64,000 nucleotides of DNA from Holophagales bacterium (GTDB taxonomy: Bacteria; Acidobacteriota; Thermoanaerobaculia; UBA5066), in the NCBI GenBank assembly GCA_016714815.1, contig JADKBZ010000033.1:62001-126000 (forward strand). The letters are read 5' to 3'. The notes beneath the pieces were generated by a model. The model was not told the origin of the DNA and ran no database searches. It worked only from the letters and a program-made list of their open reading frames with translations. Position numbers and translations under genes: made by a program. Shown here piece after piece: positions 31,144 to 38,626 of this stretch (its first letter is position 1; every line of letters starts with the position of its first letter).

Positions 31144-31922
31144 TTTCCGCCTCCTTTCGCGATCCGCCGTTCGAGGGGCCGCCAGAGCTCGACGCTCCGG
31201 GCCATCACCGCGCGCGTCACGTTCCCGGCGCCGCTGGCGTCTCCGGCCAGGGCCGCGACCCGGAGGGCGGCGTAGAACTCCCGCGAAGTCTCCCGCGCCT
31301 CCGGCCCCTCGAAGTAGATCGCGGCCATCCGCGCGAAGAGGCCGCGAAACCCGTTCAGGATCAGGGTGTAGACGGGATTTCCCGACGAGACCGCCAGGAG
31401 GTGGTGAAGCTCCCAGTCGAACTCCGTCCACTCCAGCGCGCCCGGACCGAGCCCCTCCGCCCGGGCGAGGAACGCGGCGACGCGGGCCGGAGCGTGGCGC
31501 ACGGCTTCCCGGGCGTAGGCCGGAGCGAGGACCTCCCGCACCTCCAGGAGCTGCTTCACGAAGCCCTTCGGAATCTCGCCGTGCTCGGCGAGCCCGGCGA
31601 GGACGCTCAGCCCCCCCTCCGTCCAGACGTCGTTCACGCGGGTCGGGAGCCCGTGCCGCACCGTCACGAACCCGTCCCTGTCGAGCTTCTTCAGGACCTC
31701 GCGGAGCGTCGGCCGCGTGACGCCGAGGGTCGCCGAGAGCTCCCTCTCGGCCGGCAGGCCTTCCCCGGGCGCCCACCGGCCCGACAGGAGGGCCGAGAGG
31801 AGCTCCCGTTCCGCGTGCGCGCCGGGACGGCGGGCCGCGGGAGCGATGGGTGCGGAGGCGCGGACCGGGGCCTTCCGGGTTCGAAGGGGGGTCGGGAGGG
31901 AACTGGTATGAGGTCTGACCAC
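31140..31922 (-). CDS. GntR/FadR-family transcription regulator
   Basis: 260 aa if translation begins at the GTG at 31922. A winged helix lies at about residues 35-95 (ERELLSALLSGRWAPGEGLPAERELSATLGVTRPTLREVLKKLDRDGFVTV), and an FCD/FadR-type all-helical effector domain occupies the rest (FDWELHHLLAVSSGNPVYTLILNGFRGLFAR). It heads the AGPS-GlpD-FGGY operon and overlaps the next gene by 4 nt, so it probably regulates itself and the operon. The start is uncertain: the frame is open up to an ATG at 32012, but that would overlap the divergent gene, while the predicted transcription start falls almost at the GTG. Confidence 0.85.
   Translation of the reverse strand: MVRPHTSSLPTPLRTRKAPVRASAPIAPAARRPGAHAERELLSALLSGRWAPGEGLPAERELSATLGVTRPTLREVLKKLDRDGFVTVRHGLPTRVNDVWTEGGLSVLAGLAEHGEIPKGFVKQLLEVREVLAPAYAREAVRHAPARVAAFLARAEGLGPGALEWTEFDWELHHLLAVSSGNPVYTLILNGFRGLFARMAAIYFEGPEARETSREFYAALRVAALAGDASGAGNVTRAVMARSVELWRPLERRIAKGGGK
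31911..31921 (-). promoter_or_regulatory. Candidate FadR-type operator
   Basis: On the minus strand the site reads TGGTCAGACCT, containing the perfect palindrome GGTC-A-GACC. It matches the FadR-subfamily consensus TNGTNNNACNA at all but the last position. It lies just downstream of the predicted -10 box, at or immediately after the transcription start, where a bound repressor would block initiation. Confidence 0.55.
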
Positions 31923-31928
31923 ATGGAA

Positions 31929-31957
31929 ATTCTGGCGCGGCCGGCTCGTCCCGTCAA
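31929..31957 (-). promoter_or_regulatory. Candidate sigma70-type promoter of the gntR operon
   Basis: On the minus strand, TTGACG (31957-31952), a 17-bp spacer and CAGAAT (31934-31929). The predicted start of transcription is near 31922-31923, which coincides with the GTG proposed for gntR, so the message may be leaderless. Confidence 0.55.
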
Positions 31958-32010
31958 GGGTTCGCCGCCGGTTATGATGGCTGGCGGGGCTCGCCCCGGG
32001 AAGGAACCGC

Positions 32011-32502
32011 ATGACCTCCCCTTCTCCCCTTCTCGACCTCCTTCAGCGCCACGAAGCCGTGATCCTCTCCGAGTCCTTCGAGGGGCTCGCCCGCTGTCAC
32101 CTCACCCGGTACGAAGCGGCGGGAGCGGAGGAGACGCAACGCCGGCTCGCCCGCCTCTTCGCGCTTCTCCTCGACGCCGTCCGCGAGCGGGACCTCGAGC
32201 CCGTCCTCACCTACGCCCGGGAGATCGCGCGGCAGCGGTACGCGGAAGGGTTCGACCTGCAGGAGGTCCAGGCCGCCATCAACGTCCTCGAGGAGGCGGT
32301 CTGGCGCCGCATCGTCAAGGAGATCCCTCCGGAGGGTCTCGCCGAGGCGCTCGGCCTCGTCAGCACCGTCCTCGGCGTCTGCAAGGACACGACGGCGTCG
32401 AGCTACGTCGCGCTCGCGACGAAGCAGCACGCGACGAGCCTCGACCTGACGGCGCTCTTCCGCGGCACGCAGAACCGCTTCTACACGACCCCGACGGACT
32501 GA
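32011..32502 (+). CDS. Stand-alone RsbRD N-terminal domain-like protein
   Basis: 163 aa, all helical, no STAS domain. The sequence (RRLARLFALLLDAVRERDLEPVLTYA, ARQRYAEGFDLQEVQAAINVLEEAVWRRI) resembles the RsbT co-antagonist RsbRD N-terminal domain, and is related in style to the N-terminal half of the RsbR encoded at 20822-21685. Without a STAS domain it cannot itself join the stressosome core. It may be a sensor or an adaptor. A TATGAT -10-like element is at 31973-31978. It is divergent from the gntR operon, with 88 bp between starts, and may be co-controlled. Confidence 0.65.
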   Translation: MTSPSPLLDLLQRHEAVILSESFEGLARCHLTRYEAAGAEETQRRLARLFALLLDAVRERDLEPVLTYAREIARQRYAEGFDLQEVQAAINVLEEAVWRRIVKEIPPEGLAEALGLVSTVLGVCKDTTASSYVALATKQHATSLDLTALFRGTQNRFYTTPTD

Positions 32503-32515
32503 GGCCGGAAGGCGC

Positions 32516-33271
32516 TCAGCGCCGAGCCGGGGCGGGAGAGGCCAGGATCGCCTCCAGCCCCGGCAGGACGTTCGCGGCGAGGATCTTCTGCCCATCCGGG
32601 TTCGGGTGAATGCCGTCCTCGAGGTTCAGCTCCTTCGCCCCCGCCACCCCTTCGAGGAGGAACGGAACGAGCGGAAGGCCTTCTTCCTTCGCGACGCGCG
32701 GGAAGATCCGACCGAACCCTTCCTGGTACTCCGGGCCGTAGCTGGTCGGTATCAGCATCCCGCAGAGAAGGACCCTGGCCCCGGCCGCGCGGGCCTTCGC
32801 GACGATCCCGCGCAGGTTTCCTTCGGTCTCGCCGAGAGGCAGGCCCCGGAGGCCGTCGTTGGCCCCGAGCGCCAGAACGACGACGTCCGGCCTCTGCGAG
32901 AGAACCCACTCCGCCCGCCGGAGGCCGCCCGCGGTCGTGTCGCCCGAAACCCCGGCGTTGACCACCCGGATCGGCCGGCCCTTCTCCGCGAGCGCCCGGG
33001 CCACGACGGCCGGGAACGCCTGATCGACCGGGAGACCGAGGCCCGCCGTCAGGCTGTCGCCGAGAAAGACGACGAGGGGTGCGCCGGCGGGGACCGGAAC
33101 CGGCGTCCCGCCGGCCTCCGGAAGGTCTGCCGGACGGGTGTCCGCCGGCGCCGCGCCCGGATTCAGCGGAACGGATTCCCGCGAGCCGCCGGTGCGCGCC
33201 TCCCTCCCCTGTCCGCATCCGGCCAGGAGCCAGGCCCCGAGAGCCAGGAAAAGGAAAACCGCGCGCCGCAC
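32516..33271 (-). CDS. SGNH/GDSL-family esterase lipoprotein (TesA-like)
   Basis: 251 aa. The N-terminus is a lipoprotein signal (FLFLALGAWLLAGC, lipobox LAGC with Cys near 19), followed by a Pro/Gly-rich linker to about residue 60. The catalytic domain has block I GDSLTAGLG (Ser nucleophile), block II NAGVSGDTT, block III GANDGL (Asn oxyanion) and block V DGIHPN (Asp-His). It is divergent from the ABC ATPase and FtsX-like permease genes, the same arrangement as tesA and ybbA-ybbP in E. coli. Probable role: arylesterase or lysophospholipase at the envelope. Confidence 0.9.
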   Translation of the reverse strand: MRRAVFLFLALGAWLLAGCGQGREARTGGSRESVPLNPGAAPADTRPADLPEAGGTPVPVPAGAPLVVFLGDSLTAGLGLPVDQAFPAVVARALAEKGRPIRVVNAGVSGDTTAGGLRRAEWVLSQRPDVVVLALGANDGLRGLPLGETEGNLRGIVAKARAAGARVLLCGMLIPTSYGPEYQEGFGRIFPRVAKEEGLPLVPFLLEGVAGAKELNLEDGIHPNPDGQKILAANVLPGLEAILASPAPARR

Positions 33272-33309
33272 GGCGGCGGATGTTACGTGATGCGAGACTC
33301 CTCCCCGTC

Positions 33310-33993
33310 ATGACTCCCCTTCTCGAACTCCGCGGCGTCTCGAAAGAGCTCCCCTCCGGCAGCCGGATGCTCCGGATCCTCGACTCCGTCGACCTCGCAA
33401 TCGGCGCCGGCGAGTTCACCGCCATCCTCGGACCGTCGGGAAGCGGCAAGTCGACGCTCCTCGGCCTGATGGCCGGCCTCGACCGGCCGACCCGCGGAGA
33501 GGTCCTCCTGGAGGGGACCCCGATCCAGGCGATGTCGGAGGACGACCTCGCGCTCCTGCGCCGGCGAAAAGTCGGCTTTGTCTTCCAGTCGTACCAGCTC
33601 CTCTCGAACATGACGGCGCGAGAGAACGTCCTCCTTCCGCTCGAGCTGGCGGGGCACGCCGATGCAGGGGGACGCGCGACGGAGCTCCTCGCGGCCGTGG
33701 GCCTCTCCGAGCGCGGCCACCACTACCCCGCCCAGCTCTCGGGAGGCGAGCAGCAGCGCGTGGCGCTCGCCCGGGCCTTCGGGCCGCGCCCGCCGCTCCT
33801 CCTCGCCGACGAGCCGACCGGGAACCTCGACAGCGCGACGGGCTCCTCGATCCTCAGCGTCCTCGTGAGCCTTCGCAGCGAGAGTGGCACGACGCTCGTC
33901 CTCGTCACGCACGACCCCGCCGTCGCCGCCCTCGCCGGCCGCCGGATCCACCTCCGCGACGGACGGATCGAGCGCGACGAGACGACGTCGTGA
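33310..33993 (+). CDS. ABC transporter ATPase, LolD/YbbA type
   Basis: 227 aa from the ATG at 33310. Walker A is GPSGSGKST, the Q-loop FVFQSYQLL, the signature LSGGEQQRVALARAF, Walker B LLLADEPTGNLD and the H-loop LVTHDP. It belongs to the group that pairs with FtsX-like permeases (MacB, LolD, YbbA). It overlaps the permease start by 4 nt (GTGA). By position it is the YbbA counterpart; the substrate of YbbA-YbbP is not known. Confidence 0.93.
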   Translation: MTPLLELRGVSKELPSGSRMLRILDSVDLAIGAGEFTAILGPSGSGKSTLLGLMAGLDRPTRGEVLLEGTPIQAMSEDDLALLRRRKVGFVFQSYQLLSNMTARENVLLPLELAGHADAGGRATELLAAVGLSERGHHYPAQLSGGEQQRVALARAFGPRPPLLLADEPTGNLDSATGSSILSVLVSLRSESGTTLVLVTHDPAVAALAGRRIHLRDGRIERDETTS

Positions 33994-36539
33994 GGGGCGG
34001 GCTCTTCTTCCGGCAGCTCGCGCGGGAGAGCCGCGGCTCGCGCGGGCGGATGCTCTTCTTCGCCGCCTGTCTCGGAACGGGGGTCGCCGCCGTCGTCGCC
34101 GTCGCGGGGCTTTCCGGCGCGCTCGAGGAGACGATCCGGAGCCAGGCGCGCCCCCTCCTCGGCGCCGACCTCGCCGTCGAATCGCTCCGGCCCTTCCCGC
34201 CGGCCGTCGACCGGGCGATCGACGCGATCCCCGGCACCCGGACGCGGACCGAGGACCTCGTCACCGTCGTCTTCGAGCCGGGGACGGCGGCCGTCTCCGA
34301 AGGGCTCCCTCCGCGCAGCCTCCTCGTCGAGCTGAAGGCGGTCGAGCCCGCCTACCCGCTCGCCGGCGAGCTGCGCCTCGACCCGGACCGGCCCCTGGGC
34401 TCGCTCCTGGGTCCCGACACGGTCGTCGTCCACCCCGATCTCCTCCGCCGCCTCGGTGTCGCGGCCGGCGAGGAGGTCTCGCTCGGCGGCGCCCGTTTCC
34501 GGATCGCGGGGACGATCGTCTCCGAGGCCGACCGACTCGCGGGCTCCTTCCGGATCGGCCCCCGGGTGTTCCTTTCGCGGGACGCCCTGGCGCGGACGAC
34601 GCTCGCCGGGTTCGGAAGCCGGGTGACCCGGCGCCTCCTGCTGAATTTCCCCGCCGGGACCTCCACCGCGGCCGCCCGCCGGGCCGCCGACGGGCTGAAG
34701 AGCCGCCTCGACGGCGTTCCCGGCATTCGCGTGGAGAGCTGGCTCGACGGCCAGCCCGAGCTGCGCGAGGCGATCCGCAGGACCACCCGCTTTCTCGGGC
34801 TCGTCGCCCTCACGTCGCTTCTCGTCGGCGGCGTGGGCGTCGCGCAGACGGTGCGTGCGTGGATCGCGAGCCGCCTCGACGCCCTCGCGATCCTCCGCTG
34901 CCTCGGCGTCACGTCGACGGAAGCGATCCTCCTCTACGGGGTCCAGACGGCCGGCCTCGGCCTCCTCGGGAGCCTCCTCGGCGCCGCGGCGGGGATCGGC
35001 CTCGTCGCCGGCGTCGGCGCCGCGTACGCCGATCTCCTGCCGCCGGGCGGGCTCGACCCGTGGCAGCCCGAGGCGCTCCTGCGCGGCCTCGGCCTCGGTC
35101 TCGGCGTCTCCCTCCTCTTCGCCGTTCCGGCCCTTTTCGCCGTCCGCCGGGTCCCGCCGGCCAGGGTCCTGCGCAGGGACGCCGAACCGATTCCGGCGTC
35201 GCGCCCCCTGCAGCTCCTCGGAGCGCTTCTCCTTCTCGCCGGCGTCGGCGTCACCGCGTGGGTGCAGTCGGGCCTTCCCCGCGTCGCGCTCATCTTCACC
35301 GCCGGTCTCGCGGCCTCCGCCCTCGTCCTCGCCCTCGCCGCGCGCGGGCTGCTCTGGCTCGTCACCCACGTCCCCCGCGAGAGGCTCCCCTTCGCCCTCC
35401 GGCACGGCCTCGCAGCCCTCGTGAGGCCGGGAGCGGGAACGGTGAGCTCCATCCTCGCCCTCGGCCTCGGGACGCTCGTCGTCCTCCACATCGCCCTCGT
35501 CCAGAGCGACTTCTCGCGCCAGCTCGCGGCGGACCTGCCGTCGAACGCCCCGACGGCGTTCCTCCTCGACGTCCAGCCCGACCAGTGGCCCGGCATCGAG
35601 GCGCGCCTCTCCGCCGAAGGGGCGACGAGGATCGTTTCGGTCCCGGTCGTCACGGCGCGCCTCACCGCCGTCGACGGGACCGACACGTCTCGCCTCGCGG
35701 CCCGCTCGACGGGAGAGTCGCGCCGCCACCGCTGGGCGCTGACGAGGGAGCAGCGGCTCACGTACATGCCCGCCCTTCCGGCCGACAACCGCGTCGTCGA
35801 GGGAACGCTCTGGTCCGACCCGGCGGCGGCCGAGGTGAGCCTGGAGAAGGAGTTCGCGGAGCGGATCGGCGCGAGGCTCGGCACGCCCCTCGACTTCGAC
35901 GTCCAGGGCGTCCCCCTCCGGCTGAAGGTCACGAGCCTCCGGACCGTCGACTGGAGGACGTTCGGAATCAATTTCTTCCTCGTCGTCGAGCCCGGCGTCC
36001 TCGAGGAGGCGCCCCAGCTGCGGCTCGCCGCCGCGCGCCTCCCGAAGGAGAACGAGGGGCGGATCCAGGACCTCCTCGCGCGGGATTTCCCGAACGTCAT
36101 CCTGATCCGGACGCGGGAGGTCCTCGAGCGGGTCGCGGCGCTCGCGACCCGGATGGGAGAGGCCGTGCGGATCCTCGGCGGCTTCTCCGTCCTCGCCGGC
36201 CTCGTCATCCTCGCCGGCTCCATCAGCGCCGGCTCGGCGCGCCGCGCCCGCGAGGTGGCGCTCCTGAAGGTCCTCGGCGTCACTCGGGCCGGAGCGGCCG
36301 CGGCGCTCGCCGTCGAGTACGCGCTCGTGGGCCTCGTCGCCGGACTCGTCGGGACCCTCGGAGCGACGCTCCTCAGCGGCGCCGTCCTGAAGGCCGCCTT
36401 CGAGATCTCCTTCCGTCCCGACCCGGCTCTTCTGGCGGGAGCGCCGCTCGCCGTGGCCGTTCTCGCCGCCGCCGCGGGCCTTGCGGTCAGCGTCCGGGCC
36501 CTCCGGGTCCGTCCGCTCGAGGTGCTGAGAGGGGAATAG
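33990..36539 (+). CDS. FtsX-like ABC permease, YbbP type
   Basis: 849 aa, GTG start. An N-terminal membrane segment (LFFAACLGTGVAAVVAVAGLSGAL) is followed by a periplasmic MacB-like domain (about 45-255). A first FtsX domain comes next (FLGLVALTSLLVGGVGVAQTVRAWIASRLDALAILRCLGV and two further helices), then a central pair of helices and a second large periplasmic domain. A second FtsX domain (ILGGFSVLAGLVILAGSISAGSARRAREVALLKVLGV) closes the protein. About ten membrane segments and two FtsX domains in one chain are typical of YbbP. It forms one transporter with the preceding ATPase. Confidence 0.9.
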   Translation: MRGGLFFRQLARESRGSRGRMLFFAACLGTGVAAVVAVAGLSGALEETIRSQARPLLGADLAVESLRPFPPAVDRAIDAIPGTRTRTEDLVTVVFEPGTAAVSEGLPPRSLLVELKAVEPAYPLAGELRLDPDRPLGSLLGPDTVVVHPDLLRRLGVAAGEEVSLGGARFRIAGTIVSEADRLAGSFRIGPRVFLSRDALARTTLAGFGSRVTRRLLLNFPAGTSTAAARRAADGLKSRLDGVPGIRVESWLDGQPELREAIRRTTRFLGLVALTSLLVGGVGVAQTVRAWIASRLDALAILRCLGVTSTEAILLYGVQTAGLGLLGSLLGAAAGIGLVAGVGAAYADLLPPGGLDPWQPEALLRGLGLGLGVSLLFAVPALFAVRRVPPARVLRRDAEPIPASRPLQLLGALLLLAGVGVTAWVQSGLPRVALIFTAGLAASALVLALAARGLLWLVTHVPRERLPFALRHGLAALVRPGAGTVSSILALGLGTLVVLHIALVQSDFSRQLAADLPSNAPTAFLLDVQPDQWPGIEARLSAEGATRIVSVPVVTARLTAVDGTDTSRLAARSTGESRRHRWALTREQRLTYMPALPADNRVVEGTLWSDPAAAEVSLEKEFAERIGARLGTPLDFDVQGVPLRLKVTSLRTVDWRTFGINFFLVVEPGVLEEAPQLRLAAARLPKENEGRIQDLLARDFPNVILIRTREVLERVAALATRMGEAVRILGGFSVLAGLVILAGSISAGSARRAREVALLKVLGVTRAGAAAALAVEYALVGLVAGLVGTLGATLLSGAVLKAAFEISFRPDPALLAGAPLAVAVLAAAAGLAVSVRALRVRPLEVLRGE

Positions 36540-36565
36540 GGCCGGCCGTCCATAATCCCGCCCGC

Positions 36566-37939
36566 GTGACGCGAGTATCGAAGGCTTCGAGGTCGTCGAA
36601 AGGGGCTCGGGAGCCGGAGGGTACGGAGCGGCGCGAATCGTCGAGCCCGGCCGTCGCGGACGGGGACCTCTCCGGCGGCCTCGCCGCCCTCGTCGTCGCC
36701 GCCACGCTCTTCGGCGTCCTCCTCGCGGTCGACACCCGGGCCGAATCGGCCTTCGACTCGATCAAGACCGTCGTCGCCCACGGCGGAGCGGTCCTCGCCA
36801 CATCGCTCCTTCTCGCGGGCGGCCCTGGTCCCGCCCGGTCGATGCGTTCTCTCCCGCCGGTGCTGCGCATCGCGGCCTTCCTCGCCGTGACCGGCGCCGG
36901 TCTCGCCCTCCTTTCGGCGGTCTTCGCCACGCGGCCGGCGGCGTCCCTCGACGCCCTGCGCTCCGCCGCCCTGACGGCGCTCCTCGTCCCCCTCGGCGCC
37001 TCCAGGGCATTCGACTCGGGTCGAATCCTCCTGCCCGTCGCCGGATTTCTCGCCGGGGTCTCCGCCAACTCCGTAGCGTCCGTCCTCCAGGCGGCCGGCC
37101 TCGTGAAGCTCTTCGACGTGGTGCAGATCACCGGGCGGGCGAACACGGGGGCCTTCCTCGGAAACGAGGGCTACGTCGCCCTCGTGGCGGCGCTCGCGGT
37201 CCCGGTCGGCGCCGGCTGCGTCGCCGTGACGCGCGGACGCGTCCGTTGGCTTGCCGGTGCCGCCCTCGTTCTCGCGCTCGCAGCCCTGGCGGCGAACCCG
37301 AGCCTGACCGCCCTGGCCGCCGCCACGACGGGCCTCGGCGGATACCTCTACTTCGGCGCGCCGAGCCGGATCCGCCGTCGGGCGATCGGGGCGTTCCTCG
37401 CCGTCGCTGCCGTCCTTCCGCTCGTCCCCGCCGCGCGCGCCCGGCTCGCGGACCTCGCCTACCACGTCCGGAGCCGGAACCTCGAAGCCCTCCTGAGCTA
37501 CCGCGCCGGACCCTGGGCCGCCGCGATGGAGATGACCCGCGAACACCCTCTCCTCGGCGTCGGCCCGGGCGGCTTCGAGTCCCGCTTCGTCCCCGCGCGG
37601 CTCGCCGCCGAGCAGCGCCTCCGGAGGTCCTTCGTCGCAGAGTCCGCGGCAGGTTCCTACGCCCAAGCCCACTCCGACTTCCTCCAGGCGCCCGCCGAGC
37701 TGGGACTTCCCGCGGCGGCGGCGCTGACAGCCTCCTTCGCCCTTCTGCTCGTGGGGCTCCGCGGCCGGATCCGGGCCACCTCGAGCCCGGAGCCCGCAGT
37801 CCTGCTCGGAGTCCTGGCGGCGGGCTTCGTCGCGGCGCTCGCCTGGTTCCCCATGCAGAGGGCGCTCACCGCGGCTCCGCTCCTTCTCGCCGTGGGCCGC
37901 GCCGCCCGGCTCTCCGCTGTCCAGGACCCGGAGAAATGA
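36566..37939 (+). CDS. O-antigen ligase/polymerase-like membrane protein
   Basis: 457 aa from a GTG at 36566. A charged N-terminal tail of about 35 residues is followed by about ten hydrophobic segments. The family landmark of the WaaL/Wzy/PglL group is present in the large periplasmic loop (MEMTREHPLLGVGPGGFESRF) with a downstream HSDFLQAPAELG, where His is functionally important in ligases. The predicted role is to join or polymerise undecaprenyl-linked glycans at the periplasmic face. No other polysaccharide gene is near, so the acceptor is unknown. CATAAT at 36551-36556 could be a -10 element. Overlaps the next gene by 4 nt. Confidence 0.75.
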   Translation: MTRVSKASRSSKGAREPEGTERRESSSPAVADGDLSGGLAALVVAATLFGVLLAVDTRAESAFDSIKTVVAHGGAVLATSLLLAGGPGPARSMRSLPPVLRIAAFLAVTGAGLALLSAVFATRPAASLDALRSAALTALLVPLGASRAFDSGRILLPVAGFLAGVSANSVASVLQAAGLVKLFDVVQITGRANTGAFLGNEGYVALVAALAVPVGAGCVAVTRGRVRWLAGAALVLALAALAANPSLTALAAATTGLGGYLYFGAPSRIRRRAIGAFLAVAAVLPLVPAARARLADLAYHVRSRNLEALLSYRAGPWAAAMEMTREHPLLGVGPGGFESRFVPARLAAEQRLRRSFVAESAAGSYAQAHSDFLQAPAELGLPAAAALTASFALLLVGLRGRIRATSSPEPAVLLGVLAAGFVAALAWFPMQRALTAAPLLLAVGRAARLSAVQDPEK

Positions 37940-38469
37940 CGAAGACCCTCCGGCTGACGGCCGTTCTCCTCCTTGCGGCGGCGCTCCTGCCCGACCTGCG
38001 GCACCACGCGGCGGAGAAGGCGCTCTACCAGGCCACGGCGCTCCTCTCGAGCGCGCTCTCCGGAAACGTTCCCGGCGCGGATCCCCGGCGCCTCGCCGCC
38101 GCCGCGAGCGACCTCGCGTCCCGGATCGCGAGAACGCTCCCCTTCGATCCGCGTCCGCCGCTCGTGCAGGGCATCGCCCGGCTCGCGCTCGGCGACGCCT
38201 CCGGAGCAGAGGTCTGCCTCAGGGATTCGATCGCCCGGGCGGAAAAGCCGGAAGCCCTCCTGCACCTCGGACGTGCACTGCTCGTTGGCAACCGCCCCGA
38301 GGACGCCCGGGAGGTCTTCCGCCGCGCCGCGTGGCTACATCGCATCGCGCTGCTCTCGCTTCCCGGCGCGTTTCGCGAGGACGCGCTCGCCGAGGCCGAA
38401 GCGCTGCGGGGCCGCCTCCAGCGCGGGGAGCGCGTCGAGATCCCCGCCGTTCCCGCCCCCCGCTTCTGA
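37936..38469 (+). CDS. Small exported or anchored TPR-like protein
   Basis: 177 aa, ATG overlapping the upstream stop (ATGA). The N-terminus has a short hydrophobic stretch (LRLTAVLLLAAALLPDL) that may act as signal or anchor. The rest is helical with TPR-like pairs (PPLVQGIARLALGDASGAEVCLRDSI, EALLHLGRALLVGNRPEDAREVFRRAAWL). It is encoded with the O-antigen ligase-like gene, and some Wzy/WaaL proteins carry a C-terminal TPR domain, so this may be the same function split in two. Function otherwise not recognised. Confidence 0.6.
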   Translation: MTKTLRLTAVLLLAAALLPDLRHHAAEKALYQATALLSSALSGNVPGADPRRLAAAASDLASRIARTLPFDPRPPLVQGIARLALGDASGAEVCLRDSIARAEKPEALLHLGRALLVGNRPEDAREVFRRAAWLHRIALLSLPGAFREDALAEAEALRGRLQRGERVEIPAVPAPRF

Positions 38470-38483
38470 CGACGCGATCCCGA

Positions 38484-38512
38484 TTGACGGGCCAATCGAG
38501 ATCGCATCTAAT
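38484..38512 (+). promoter_or_regulatory. Candidate sigma70-type promoter of the secreted-protein operon
   Basis: TTGACG (38484-38489), a 17-bp spacer and TCTAAT (38507-38512). An inverted repeat GATTG-N6-CAATC (38482-38497) overlaps the -35 element and could bind a regulator. The leader to the ATG at 38627 would be about 108 nt long. Confidence 0.55.
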
Positions 38513-38537
38513 TACGACTTCCCCTCCAGACCATCAC

Positions 38538-38585
38538 AGCCCGCTTTTCCGAATCCCGCCGGGCGGGCTTCGCAGACATGAGCCC
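38538..38585 (+). promoter_or_regulatory. 5' leader with mutually exclusive hairpins
   Basis: AGCCCGC (38538-38544) can pair with GCGGGCT (38563-38569). The same GGGCT can instead pair with AGCCC at 38581-38585, and CCCGCC (38555-38560) can pair with GGCGGG (38562-38567). The three pairings compete. I recognise no known riboswitch class here. Confidence 0.35.
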
Positions 38586-38626
38586 TCTCGAGAACCGAAT
38601 TCCAGGAACACCCCCAGAGTAAGGAG

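Noticed and set aside
38500..38626. Known riboswitch in the leader of the secreted operon
   Set aside because: The competing hairpins do not match the conserved cores of cobalamin, c-di-GMP, SAM, TPP or glycine riboswitches that I could compare by eye.
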